Assembly (NCBI RefSeq): GCF_025147325.1
Contig: NZ_CP102262.1
Span: 2,294,001 to 2,358,000, forward strand
Source of the DNA: Bacteroides stercoris ATCC 43183
Lineage (GTDB): Bacteria; Bacteroidota; Bacteroidia; Bacteroidales; Bacteroidaceae
Direction of reading: 5' to 3'
DNA length: 64,000 nt
The translations under genes and the position numbers were made by a program. The notes beneath the pieces are model-generated. The model was not told the DNA's origin. It ran no database searches and worked only from the letters and a program-made list of their open reading frames with translations. The stretch's first letter is position 1; every line of letters starts with the position of its first letter. Below are positions 18,464 through 27,414 of the stretch, one piece after another.

Positions 18464-20335
18464 TTAGAACGAAAAGCTTGTTCCGGCATTTAGCGACATC
18501 ATGATGTCGCTCCCCTGCACATTATCCTGTATTAGCAGTTCCTTGCCATAAATGCGGATTTGGGGTTCGAGGAATACCTTGAAGCGGCGACCCACCCGGT
18601 AAGATGTTTGCAGTCCCGCTTCTCCGCCGATAAAGAAGCGGTTCTCATGTTTCATCCGCATAGAAGCCACTATTCCGGCAGATAGCTGTACGTCGTATTT
18701 GCGTTCGGGGTCATATCCCGTCATCAGATTGGTAAGGTTCAGCATATAGTCAAGGCTTCCGCTTGCCATATCATATTCCAAGGTTTTCCCTTTCCGGTCT
18801 GTGGACAGAGGTCCGTAATCCGCTGCTAAACGGAGTGATGACAATGGGGTGAAAATGCGTCCTGCACTTATCGTGGCCATGTAGTCGAAGTAGCGTTTCG
18901 GTTCATACCGCTTCATTTGTATGGGAACGGAGAAACCGATTGCGCCGCTTACAAAGAAAGAAGGCTTAAACAAATCACGGTTTAAAGAGCGTGCCATACG
19001 GTTTTCTTCATCGGTACGTTGTATCTCTATACCTATATTGATACTGTACAGATTGTCTGTGAACTTTTTGGCTACGTATCTGCCTTCTTCCTTTTCATTG
19101 GTCTTTAATGAATAGGATGCCAGACTGGTGCGTGGCTCTGCAAATAAAGAAACATCGCCCCAAAGCCGGTATTTAAATTGCAAGCCGCCTGTAAATCCCG
19201 TATATCCGCCTTTTGCGGGCCGATAACCATTTTCTTTTTGAATATATCCCAGTTCACCGCCCGCCAATACATTGACGGAGAATTTGGGATTGAGTTGCCT
19301 GCCGTTAAAAAAATAAGTGGCATCCAGCATACCTTCCAGGCGTCCCCCGGCGTATGCGGACATCTCATAAAACTCTTCACCGGCCGAACTCGCCGAAGAG
19401 GCGATTACTTTCTTATGCCAGGTATCGGCCGATTTGAATGCCGACAGCCGTAAGCCGAATGCCGGTATCAGCCATTTGCCGGCAGACAGGCTGATGTGCG
19501 GGCCGATGGAGTTTGTCAGTCCCATTTCACTTGTCAGGCGGGAAGCTTGAAACTGCCCGCCGGCAGCGATGCTGAGAAAGGTATTGTCCAAAAAATGATT
19601 GCCTTCCAGTATGCGCATTTTGCCGAAGGGCTTCCATGCTTTCAGGCGGTAGTTCATTCCTACGGTCGCACCGTAGGTCATGTCATATTTATGCCAGTTC
19701 TTTTGAAAGGAATGGTCTATGCCGTCACTCATAATGGTGAAACGGGGTTCCAGATAAAAGTCCACATGTGCGGTAGGGTGCAGTTTCAGTTGGAAACCTA
19801 AATGCAGGTCGGCCACATGTTCCACTCTGCCTGCCAGTGAAGATAATTGATAGCCGACTCCCGCTACGGTCAGGAACTCGAAGATACGTCCGGGATTGTA
19901 GCCGTTGACGTAGGATGATACATTCAGCAGATAATCCGCCTGCAGTCCGAAACGCAATAGGGTTTCGTTGTCTATTTTGCGCGAGAAGTTACCCGCCAGC
20001 AATGAGGCACGCAGGGCATGGGCGGGGGCGAACTGCCAATTGGCGGCGATACCGCCCACGGGACCGGTGTTGAAATCCGTGTTTCCGCGCGGAATCATTT
20101 TGTCCATGCCGCCAAACAAGGAGATATATACATTGTTTTTCCATAGTGTGTCGAAAGGCACTGCATCCGGATGCTGGTAACGCCTTTGGAACATCTGCCG
20201 GGTAGCATCGAATCCTATGCCGACGGTATCTTTAGGATGCGTTGCCGGAGAAGGATTATTGCCCGCTTGCTGTTGGGCAAAGGCAAAAGGTATCAGTGTG
20301 TGCAGTACAATCAATATAATCAGTGGTTTCTTCAT
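18464..20335 (-). CDS. Outer-membrane beta-barrel protein with triplicated module
   Basis: A 623-residue protein with a signal peptide (KKPLIILIVLHTLIPFAFAQ) and a barrel-like end (AGTSFSF). The body holds what look like three related units, each with a strand-rich segment ending in a Y(L/M/F)xN...GY(N/D)P-type motif: YLLNVSSYVNGYNPGR, YFFNGRQLNPKF and YMLNLTNLMTGYDPER. The ATG at 20335 was preferred to the in-frame TTG at 20344 because GGAGAG lies just ahead of it. It is the last gene of the fimbrillin operon, 23 nt after its neighbour. Function unknown; an outer-membrane platform is a guess. Confidence 0.75.
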   Translation of the reverse strand: MKKPLIILIVLHTLIPFAFAQQQAGNNPSPATHPKDTVGIGFDATRQMFQRRYQHPDAVPFDTLWKNNVYISLFGGMDKMIPRGNTDFNTGPVGGIAANWQFAPAHALRASLLAGNFSRKIDNETLLRFGLQADYLLNVSSYVNGYNPGRIFEFLTVAGVGYQLSSLAGRVEHVADLHLGFQLKLHPTAHVDFYLEPRFTIMSDGIDHSFQKNWHKYDMTYGATVGMNYRLKAWKPFGKMRILEGNHFLDNTFLSIAAGGQFQASRLTSEMGLTNSIGPHISLSAGKWLIPAFGLRLSAFKSADTWHKKVIASSASSAGEEFYEMSAYAGGRLEGMLDATYFFNGRQLNPKFSVNVLAGGELGYIQKENGYRPAKGGYTGFTGGLQFKYRLWGDVSLFAEPRTSLASYSLKTNEKEEGRYVAKKFTDNLYSINIGIEIQRTDEENRMARSLNRDLFKPSFFVSGAIGFSVPIQMKRYEPKRYFDYMATISAGRIFTPLSSLRLAADYGPLSTDRKGKTLEYDMASGSLDYMLNLTNLMTGYDPERKYDVQLSAGIVASMRMKHENRFFIGGEAGLQTSYRVGRRFKVFLEPQIRIYGKELLIQDNVQGSDIMMSLNAGTSFSF

Positions 20336-20358
20336 GATGTTCAACTCTCCATATCCGT

Positions 20359-22665
20359 TTAATAAAGTTTCCAGTCGCCCTGGTCGTAATATTCCATAAA
20401 TTCCTTACTGATTTCACCGTCGTTAACGGCTATTTTGTAGTATTTCTCATCCAGTTTGACGATTTCTTCCAACTTCTTGCAGGCTTCGTCAAAGTCGAGG
20501 GCGTTATCGTAGCTCCATTCATACAGTTTCTTTTCCCGGATGTAAATCACCAGTTTCATGTATTTAGTCATGGCCGTTTCAGGCAGTTCTTCCAATGCTT
20601 TCTGTGCTTCTTTGTTGTAATTGTCCGTTTCCATAGCCATGCACATTACAATATTATTGAGCGGTGACGACTCCTTTACCAATTTGAATACTTTTTTACG
20701 TTCCTCGCCCTCCTTTACGGTGGCTGCACCCCGGTAGTCGTAGTATCCGCCCAGACAGTTGGCAAATGCCTTTATCATCTGGAAGCGTTCGGTATCCGGA
20801 AGTTTGTCGGCAAGGATGCTGGCCTCTTCAAAGTTATAGGCGCGTATGTACATTGCGAGCTGGTTGGCGACGATTGTTTCGGGGTTTACCTCAGTCTTGG
20901 TTATGCTGATACCGTCATTGAAAGAGTCCACCATGTTCACTTTCCGCTTAAGGTCAATCAGGGGTTTCAGTATCTCTACGTCGAAAGTATCCCTGCGTAG
21001 CAGCGCTATTGCAAGGTTGTTTGCTGCCAGAATCCACGGCTTTTCTTTCCCTTTCGTGTCGTAGGCCATTGTTTCCCTGTAAGCGCGCCGATAAAGTTTC
21101 TCCGCTTCTTCCGGGGCTTTTATCATCCGGAACAAATGCCAGTACTCGTATCGGGTAAACGATTTTTTGCCATCGGCGTATTGAGGGTCGTGCAAGTATT
21201 TGTCCAATATTTCATCCGGATTCAGTTCACGGAATATTTCATGTTTGTATTCGTACTGTACGGTGCGTAGTTTGGGCAGCCGTTCTTTGATGATGGTGGA
21301 GTAGTAGGGCAGACGCGATACGGCGGCAAACTGCGCATCCGGATTCTTATATTTTCCGATGATTTCCCTTATCTCCCGCGCTTCCGCAGTGAGGCTGTCC
21401 CGTTCCAGTAAATCGGCCACTTCATTCCAAGTGGCAACACGGGTTTCCGTAGGATGTTTGTATACCCGGCTCCATTTGGCGGCAGGTATTACCGAAGTGA
21501 TTTTCCGTAGGGCGAAAGCCGTTCGTTGCTTGGCAAGCGCAAGGTTGCTGGCATAGCGTCCTTCGGGAGACGATACGCCGGTTATCTTAAATTCTTTCAG
21601 TGTGGTGCCCTCACCGTTTACGATGTTCATCAGGTCTTCCTGCAACTTGTTCATCTGCACTGTGTTGGCAGAGTCGGCAGGATCCAGCTCAGCCTTGCCC
21701 ACAAGGAATGTCAGCGAAATATTGCCTGCCGTATTCCGGCGTTCGCGCCGGGGCGTTTCCTTGTATTTATCGGGGTCTAATTCAAAATCGGGGAACGAGA
21801 ACTCCAGAAACTGCAACGGGCGTTTTATTTTGCAGGTAGTCATTTTCCATTCCGCTTCGTATGTAGGGTGGGTATAGTCTGCTATAATAACTTTGGACAA
21901 TACACTGTAAATGTGTCTGGGGTCGGGTACGGGTACCGAGTCGTTGATGTCCAGGTTGAAGCGTGTGGCATCCAGTTGGCGGCGGGTATTGATATAGGGA
22001 GCCAGTTTGTCGTTCCTGATGTCGTAGGCCATGCGGCGGTCTTGCGTCAGTCCGTATTCGGGGCCGTCCATGACTGTCGGGTCCATGTAGCTCACTATCT
22101 CTTCGGTGGTACAGTCCATGATATAAGGTTGCATGATGAGCCGGCGGTTGGGCGCGCCGTAATTGCTGGGAATGGCTACCGAGTTGTTTACAATCAGTTT
22201 GTTGCCCACTATTTTCCCGGCTACGGGCCGGGGTTGCGGGTTTGGGTTTTCTGCCACAACTTCCACCTCCTCAAGAGCGATGCCGCCGTCGATGTTGGCG
22301 TTTATCTCCTGTTTGTAATTCACCTCGCGCAGTTCGTTTTTCATTTGCACGTTAAAGATTAGCGCGCCGTTTTCCGCTACACGTATTTCATAGTATCCGT
22401 CGGCGCCCGCCACGGCATCGGCGTCGAAGAGTAATGTTCCGCCACCGCCGGTTTCAAGTGCTTTCAGGGCATCGCGTGCCGAGGCCACGGTATTGAAAGC
22501 AAAAATACGCACGGTCTCTCCCATGGGGAAGGGGCGCGGCTTTTTTTCACCTTCGGGCAGGTTCAGCACTTTGCCGGACACGATAGTGATTTGTTGCGCC
22601 ATGCTTGATGCGGAAGATAAAATCATAGCAATGCAAACGGCTGATGTTATGATGAAATTTTTCAT
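20359..22665 (-). CDS. Large secreted protein with OmpA-like and TPR-like regions
   Basis: This 768-residue protein has a signal peptide (SAVCIAMILSSASSMAQ). Residues about 24-140 resemble a carboxypeptidase-regulatory-like beta domain. An OmpA-like peptidoglycan-binding region is at about 320-400 (ISLTFLVGKAELDPADSAN, then ITGVSSPEGRYASNLALAKQRT). Residues about 480-750 are helical and TPR-like (AEKLYRRAYRETMAYDTKG). Such a protein could tie surface fibres to the cell wall. It lies between the small DUF3575 protein and the 623-residue barrel in the operon. The whole-length family name was not recognised. Confidence 0.75.
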   Translation of the reverse strand: MKNFIITSAVCIAMILSSASSMAQQITIVSGKVLNLPEGEKKPRPFPMGETVRIFAFNTVASARDALKALETGGGGTLLFDADAVAGADGYYEIRVAENGALIFNVQMKNELREVNYKQEINANIDGGIALEEVEVVAENPNPQPRPVAGKIVGNKLIVNNSVAIPSNYGAPNRRLIMQPYIMDCTTEEIVSYMDPTVMDGPEYGLTQDRRMAYDIRNDKLAPYINTRRQLDATRFNLDINDSVPVPDPRHIYSVLSKVIIADYTHPTYEAEWKMTTCKIKRPLQFLEFSFPDFELDPDKYKETPRRERRNTAGNISLTFLVGKAELDPADSANTVQMNKLQEDLMNIVNGEGTTLKEFKITGVSSPEGRYASNLALAKQRTAFALRKITSVIPAAKWSRVYKHPTETRVATWNEVADLLERDSLTAEAREIREIIGKYKNPDAQFAAVSRLPYYSTIIKERLPKLRTVQYEYKHEIFRELNPDEILDKYLHDPQYADGKKSFTRYEYWHLFRMIKAPEEAEKLYRRAYRETMAYDTKGKEKPWILAANNLAIALLRRDTFDVEILKPLIDLKRKVNMVDSFNDGISITKTEVNPETIVANQLAMYIRAYNFEEASILADKLPDTERFQMIKAFANCLGGYYDYRGAATVKEGEERKKVFKLVKESSPLNNIVMCMAMETDNYNKEAQKALEELPETAMTKYMKLVIYIREKKLYEWSYDNALDFDEACKKLEEIVKLDEKYYKIAVNDGEISKEFMEYYDQGDWKLY

Positions 22666-22677
22666 GGCGGTTATTCT

Positions 22678-23253
22678 TTATTTGAAGATATAGGATATGG
22701 AGACACCTATTTTGATAGGCAGCAGTTTGTAACCGTTGGCGTTGGCTTGTGCCGTTCCGTCGGTGTAGTCCTCTATGTTATCGTTTTTGTAGTATTGTTT
22801 TTGCTTGAAGTACACGGCGCCGAATCCGCCGTAAAACTCTACGTTGAGGCGTCGGTTCAGGTTCAGCGCATAGCCGAAGGTAATCCCGGCGCCGGCAGCA
22901 TCGCCCTGATAGATGCGGTCTCCCCATGTGATGTCGTAGGACACGCCGAGAGCGGCTATTCCCACAAATTCCCGTGTCATGGGGCGTCCGTTAAACCAAT
23001 AGCGGTATTCGGGCAGAAGACCTATCATTTTGGCTTTGTTGCCGTAGATGTTGACTGCGCCGAAAGCCGAGATGTCGATACTGCTCCGTTCGCCCACAAC
23101 GAATTCGCAGCCGATGTTGGGAGCCATGGCGGCAAGCATCAGGCCGTTGGTCTTTACTGCCAGTTGCTGGGCGTGCAGGGTAGGGAAACTGCAAAGTAGC
23201 AGCAGAAAGAAGATGCTGCTTAAAGAGAGTGTATGGTGATTGGTTTTCGGCAT
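22678..23253 (-). CDS. DUF3575 outer-membrane protein, short form
   Basis: A 191-residue protein with a signal peptide (IFFLLLLCSFPTLHAQ), then the DUF3575 opening KTNGLMLAAMAPNIGCEFVVG and strands ending SYIFK. DUF3575 proteins are small outer-membrane barrels usually found with Mfa/Fim-type fimbrillin genes in Bacteroidota. It follows a fimbrillin gene by 44 nt and precedes the OmpA-like gene by 12 nt. Role inferred from context. Confidence 0.85.
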   Translation of the reverse strand: MPKTNHHTLSLSSIFFLLLLCSFPTLHAQQLAVKTNGLMLAAMAPNIGCEFVVGERSSIDISAFGAVNIYGNKAKMIGLLPEYRYWFNGRPMTREFVGIAALGVSYDITWGDRIYQGDAAGAGITFGYALNLNRRLNVEFYGGFGAVYFKQKQYYKNDNIEDYTDGTAQANANGYKLLPIKIGVSISYIFK

Positions 23254-23297
23254 ATCGGTTTTTAGCGTTTTGTTGGTTGGGATTTGTAAGTTCCGTT

Positions 23298-24317
23298 CTA
23301 TTGAAATGTATGTTCCGTACCCTTGTTCCAGTCGTTTACGGAAGCTTTTGCAGCCATGTTTTGCGTATATAGGATGTTGAGGGTGGTTATGCTGCCGGCT
23401 TCCAGTACGATTAGCGGGGGAGTGTTTGCACCGGCATCGGCTTCGTCGAACACTACGATGTCTTTTTCGCTTCCGTCCGGCTCTTTTATGCTGAATGTCA
23501 AGCGGCGGAGCGCACTGATAGTCTCATGCCCGTATGGCAGCAGCAGATAATCCTTTTGAATGCCGGGTGTTCCGGGGATAAGGTTGAGCGGGGATGCTTC
23601 GTTCCGGTAATCGGAGCTGACGGATGTACCGGTGTCCGGATTGTCGGATGTGATGTCGCCTGTTTGCAGGTCCATTGTCCCTGTTTGTCCCTCACGGGTG
23701 GTAAAACCAATGCTTTGCAACACCGGGTATGAGTCCGCCGTATATTCGGGGCGGTCGGTGGATATGTTGAGGCGTAGCCGTGCCAAGGCATGTTTCAAGG
23801 AGACAGCAACGCCTGCTGCGGTTGCAGCCGCTTTCTTGCTGCCTTTGGTTTCACCGGTGTAAAGGTAGTCTGTGGCGTCCTTTGCTTCCAGAGCGGCGGT
23901 AACGGGAATGGATACTTTACCGTTTTCATCTGCAGCGGCTGTTTCCGTATAAGGATAATAACCGTACAGATAGAGCGTGTCCTGCCGGGCAGGGTAGTAC
24001 ACTTTTGTTCCTTCCGGCTGCAAACTCAGTTGTCCGCCCTCTGCATATTGATAGGGAAGATTCTGCAAGTATGGGGTGCTGAAATTACTGTCTCTCATCA
24101 GGAATATACCTATTTCATCTCCTGTATTCAGGGCCGTGCCTTCAATGACGCTCCGGCCGACGGTAGTCTCTACGGTGCATACCGATGCCCTCAGCCGCAC
24201 TTCCACAGCCCTCTCCCCGTCATCGGGAAGAGGAACTGTGGCAGTGTCTGTGTCGCATCCTGCCAATAACAGGAATGCGAGGCCGAACAGGTACGATATG
24301 TTTCTCTTTTTACTCAT
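23298..24317 (-). CDS. Fimbrillin family lipoprotein (Mfa-like)
   Basis: A 339-residue lipoprotein with lipobox FLLLAGC near residue 20. It has the Mfa-like hallmark LNTGDEIGIFLMRD at about 70 and a KVYYPARQDTLYLYGYYPYT segment typical of the N-terminal fimbrillin fold. It also shows VSLKHALARLRLNI and a C-terminal ASVNDWNKGTEHTF. Such proteins are pilus subunits exported as lipoproteins and assembled by strand exchange. It is fourth of four fimbrillins in the operon and may be a tip or accessory subunit. Confidence 0.83.
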   Translation of the reverse strand: MSKKRNISYLFGLAFLLLAGCDTDTATVPLPDDGERAVEVRLRASVCTVETTVGRSVIEGTALNTGDEIGIFLMRDSNFSTPYLQNLPYQYAEGGQLSLQPEGTKVYYPARQDTLYLYGYYPYTETAAADENGKVSIPVTAALEAKDATDYLYTGETKGSKKAAATAAGVAVSLKHALARLRLNISTDRPEYTADSYPVLQSIGFTTREGQTGTMDLQTGDITSDNPDTGTSVSSDYRNEASPLNLIPGTPGIQKDYLLLPYGHETISALRRLTFSIKEPDGSEKDIVVFDEADAGANTPPLIVLEAGSITTLNILYTQNMAAKASVNDWNKGTEHTFQ

Positions 24318-24354
24318 TACACTTCTTCTGTTTTTATGCGGGTGCTTTCCGCCT

Positions 24355-25749
24355 TTACTCTATGGGTACGTCTACGGAGTCACCGCCCGGTTTCCAGGTA
24401 GCTAAAGTGGCGGTAGCGTTGATTTGTTGGGTGGCGTAGATGCCGATACGTACGTTGTAGTAATAGCCGGCATAGAACAAATTGTCATTTTTGCCTGAAT
24501 CGAGGGCGGGAGCGGGAGCATTGACGGGGATGTCGCGTACAATCAGGTCTTGCGGCACTCCACTGGCATCGGGAGCCATGATGGTGACGTCCATCAGGAA
24601 TTGTTCCATGTCCGGTTTCACCATCAGATAGCCTTGTATCAGCGGGTTGGCGCTTGACACGCCGTTAAGCGTATATTGTCCGCCTTCGTATTTCTGGACA
24701 TAAATGTCTTTGGGAACTTCGACGGTTCCGTCGGCATTGTCGTCCGTAAAAGTAATATTGCCTTTGCCGTCGTCGGTGGCTTCCCGCATAAGCAGGGAAC
24801 CGTTGTCGGTAAAGGTCAGTTTCCCGGTCAGAACGTTGAGGGTGGCCGTTGTGCCGTGGCTTTTGATGGTGATATTCTTCACTTTCATGTTTTGGACGGC
24901 TGTTCTGTCCTCTTCGGACTGCTCGGTGGCGGGAATCACGGAGAAACGCAACTGTGCCAGTTGGTGCTCGAAGTTGATGTTGGGTATCCACGGATAGTCC
25001 TGTAACTTTTCAGAGGCTGTCCGGTTCAGTTCGTGGTGATACTTCAACTGGCGGATGTATTGGGCTTTATAGCCGGTCAGGGAAGCATCGTTCTTTACAT
25101 CCTTTTTCAGGTAAATGCTGTTTGGCGCTATCTCTCCGGCGGTGGCATTGTTCCAGATGATGTCCTGCGAGCCGTCGAAACGGGCGAATGTTATTTCCGG
25201 CTTTGCGGCACTTATGGTTTGGCCTTCCTGATAAGGGGCGTAGCCGTAGAAGCTATAGTCGTATTTCTTCTGCATCGGGTAGTAGTACACACCGTTTGCG
25301 GCGTTGCCTTTATATAATGTGATTTTCTGTGCCAGGTCATTTTCCAAACCGTCCGGCTTTACGTCGGAGCCGTCTTGCTTGGGCCAGGCGGTTACTGCTG
25401 CCTGTATATTGTTCAGCAGAATTCCGTAGTTCTCCGTATCGCCCCATGCTGCGGTTCTGTTGGCATCGGTAATGGCGGTGCTGGTTGTAGCGTCATTGGT
25501 GGCAAGGGCGAAAATGCCCAATCGGGTAGTAGCGCCTTCTGCCTCATCGTATAGCTTATCCAGCGGTGCGCGTGTTACGCCTACGCTGGCTCCTATACGT
25601 GTCTCTATTCCACCCAATTGGATGATTAGCTGTCCGTCCGGCGATTCGAAGTCGTTGTCGCTGACCGGTTGCTCTATTACGATATCCTCGTTTTGCGAGC
25701 AGGCTGTCATGCAAAGGGCGGCTGCCAGCATCCATAAATTCTTTTTCAT
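24355..25749 (-). CDS. Fimbrillin family lipoprotein
   Basis: A 464-residue protein with lipobox LCMTAC about residue 15. A GVTRAP motif at about 55 is the kind of Arg site after which fimbrillins are trimmed in related systems (from P. gingivalis work). It then shows GVYYYPMQKKYDYSFYGYAPY, and FEHQLAQLRFSV. The longer frame from 25776 was not used because MKKNLWML is the natural lipoprotein start at 25749. It is separated from the upstream fimbrillin gene by the 22-bp palindrome array. Likely a structural pilin. Confidence 0.83.
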   Translation of the reverse strand: MKKNLWMLAAALCMTACSQNEDIVIEQPVSDNDFESPDGQLIIQLGGIETRIGASVGVTRAPLDKLYDEAEGATTRLGIFALATNDATTSTAITDANRTAAWGDTENYGILLNNIQAAVTAWPKQDGSDVKPDGLENDLAQKITLYKGNAANGVYYYPMQKKYDYSFYGYAPYQEGQTISAAKPEITFARFDGSQDIIWNNATAGEIAPNSIYLKKDVKNDASLTGYKAQYIRQLKYHHELNRTASEKLQDYPWIPNINFEHQLAQLRFSVIPATEQSEEDRTAVQNMKVKNITIKSHGTTATLNVLTGKLTFTDNGSLLMREATDDGKGNITFTDDNADGTVEVPKDIYVQKYEGGQYTLNGVSSANPLIQGYLMVKPDMEQFLMDVTIMAPDASGVPQDLIVRDIPVNAPAPALDSGKNDNLFYAGYYYNVRIGIYATQQINATATLATWKPGGDSVDVPIE

Positions 25750-25802
25750 GATTGTAGTGAGTAATTGGTTAAACATATCGTTGCTCTCCTATGTTCCTCG
25801 GT

Positions 25803-25940
25803 ATGGTACTTCCGGTACCATGCTTTGGTATTCCTTGTACCAACGTTTGGTAGCTTCCGTACCAACAGTTGGTAGCTCCTGTACCATGCTTTGGTATTTC
25901 AAGTACCAACGGTTGGTAGTTCTCGTACCGCCCGTTGGTA
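25803..25940. repeat. Array A: 22-bp palindromic tandem repeats
   Basis: TTGGTA occurs at 25825, 25847, 25869, 25891, 25913 and 25935 (ATGGTA at 25803), exactly 22 bp apart. GTACCA occurs at 25815, 25837, 25859, 25881 and 25903 (GTACCG at 25925), also 22 bp apart. Each unit is TTGGTA-N6-GTACCA-N4, with the N6 and N4 parts variable. The whole array lies in the 236-bp gap between two fimbrillin genes of the same operon, so it is probably transcribed as a chain of hairpins. Confidence 0.93.
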
Positions 25941-25985
25941 GTTGGATTGTCCTCAGGAGTTATTTTCCGATAGAGGAGCCGGTTC

Positions 25986-27356
25986 TTATTTTCCGTCTTC
26001 GATATCGGTTTCAATGTCACCACCGTCTTCCCATGCGGTCAGCACTGCGGTAACCTCTATCTTTTCGAAGCCATAGATTGTAATGTATACGTTGTAAGAA
26101 GCACCGGCCTTGAATTCTTTCACATCTTTTGAAATCTTGGACTGATCGATGATTAAGGGAGTATCCAGCTTCTCAACTTCTTTGTATGTAATCTTGTCAC
26201 CGTCTGTTTCGTCTTTTGTATCTTCTACGTATTGTTTAAGGTCTATGGACAAGCTGATGTTTCCGTTAGGGAAAAACATTACAGGTTCACCCACTTGAGT
26301 TCCTTTAGCGTCGGGGTCACTATCTGCCGGAATATTTTCGTGGCCGTAAGGATACTTGGGCACTACCGGAGTGATTAAACCTTTGTCCGGGTCTAACTTG
26401 TTTTTGTTATCAACATCTTTACTGCATACAACAAAAGGAGCGGTGGAGGCTCCGTTTCTTGCGGAAGTCGTAGTAGCCAGATCCATGTCGACAACATTTA
26501 CCATGTCTTTCAAGGTAATCTTAGTAACTTGCATACCGAGTGTCTTATCCTGGCCGTCAGTGCTTTTGCGTTCCACCCAATTGCTGGCTTCATATTTATA
26601 GCCGGCTGCGCTTTCACTGCCTGCCCTTACGAAAAACTTCAAACGAGCCAGCTGATGGTTGAATTTCAGGACAGGAACAATGCCTTTACGGGCTGTACGG
26701 GCGCCGAACTGGTATTTCATAAGTTCCGTCCACTCGCCGCTTAGCGTGGTAGCTATGTCTTTATATAAACTTTGGTCATTGGAAGCATCATTCTCGGCCA
26801 TATCTATGGTACTGGCTGCCAATAGGTCTTGAGTACCGTTGATTGTTACATTCTTCACTTTCTTCTCATCTGCCGTAATGGTTGCATCATCGTGGGTTGC
26901 ATCGTCAACATGATAACCGTAGAATGTATAGGTGCCGTTGGTCGGGTAGTATTTGTATTGAATCACGCCGTTGTCGGTATCTTCTACATAATTGTTATAG
27001 ATTCTGATTGCACCGTTATTGCCTTCGGTTGCTTTGGGGGCTCTGAACTGGAGAGTTGCGTTATCGAGAATCGGAGTTTTTGCTCCTTCAGCACCTTCTT
27101 CGGCTTCTAAGCCGGTGGCTCTGTCTACCATGTGGATATACAGTTGTTGGCTGTTCCACTTGTTGTTCTCGCCTTCTACATCGCCCACAGAGCCGGTTCC
27201 TCTGCTGAGGGCCGTAACCGTGGGTACGTCCACGCCTAATGCAATCACTGCCTTGTCATTGTTGCCGTCCGGATTACCGATACCCGGATCATTGTCCTTT
27301 GAACAGCTGCTCATTACTGCGAGCGCCATTGCTGCATAGAAAAATTGCTTTTTCAT
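25986..27356 (-). CDS. Fimbrillin family lipoprotein
   Basis: A 456-residue lipoprotein with lipobox LAVMSSC at about residue 18. ALSRGTG at about 55 is a likely processing site. Family-typical KYYPTNGTYTFYGYHVDD and FNHQLARLKFFVRAG follow. The acidic C-terminus (AWEDGGDIETDIEDGK) ends as fimbrillins of this group do. It is probably one of the shaft subunits. The operon order and the similar length of the next fimbrillin gene point to duplication within the cluster. Confidence 0.85.
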   Translation of the reverse strand: MKKQFFYAAMALAVMSSCSKDNDPGIGNPDGNNDKAVIALGVDVPTVTALSRGTGSVGDVEGENNKWNSQQLYIHMVDRATGLEAEEGAEGAKTPILDNATLQFRAPKATEGNNGAIRIYNNYVEDTDNGVIQYKYYPTNGTYTFYGYHVDDATHDDATITADEKKVKNVTINGTQDLLAASTIDMAENDASNDQSLYKDIATTLSGEWTELMKYQFGARTARKGIVPVLKFNHQLARLKFFVRAGSESAAGYKYEASNWVERKSTDGQDKTLGMQVTKITLKDMVNVVDMDLATTTSARNGASTAPFVVCSKDVDNKNKLDPDKGLITPVVPKYPYGHENIPADSDPDAKGTQVGEPVMFFPNGNISLSIDLKQYVEDTKDETDGDKITYKEVEKLDTPLIIDQSKISKDVKEFKAGASYNVYITIYGFEKIEVTAVLTAWEDGGDIETDIEDGK

Positions 27357-27414
27357 ACTTCATTGAATTTTTAATTAATAAAAGAAAATATATAAATCTC
27401 TGTCTGTCTCAATT

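Noticed and set aside
25803..25940. Array A as a CRISPR
   Set aside because: Repeats are palindromic, the variable parts are only 4-6 nt and no cas genes are present.
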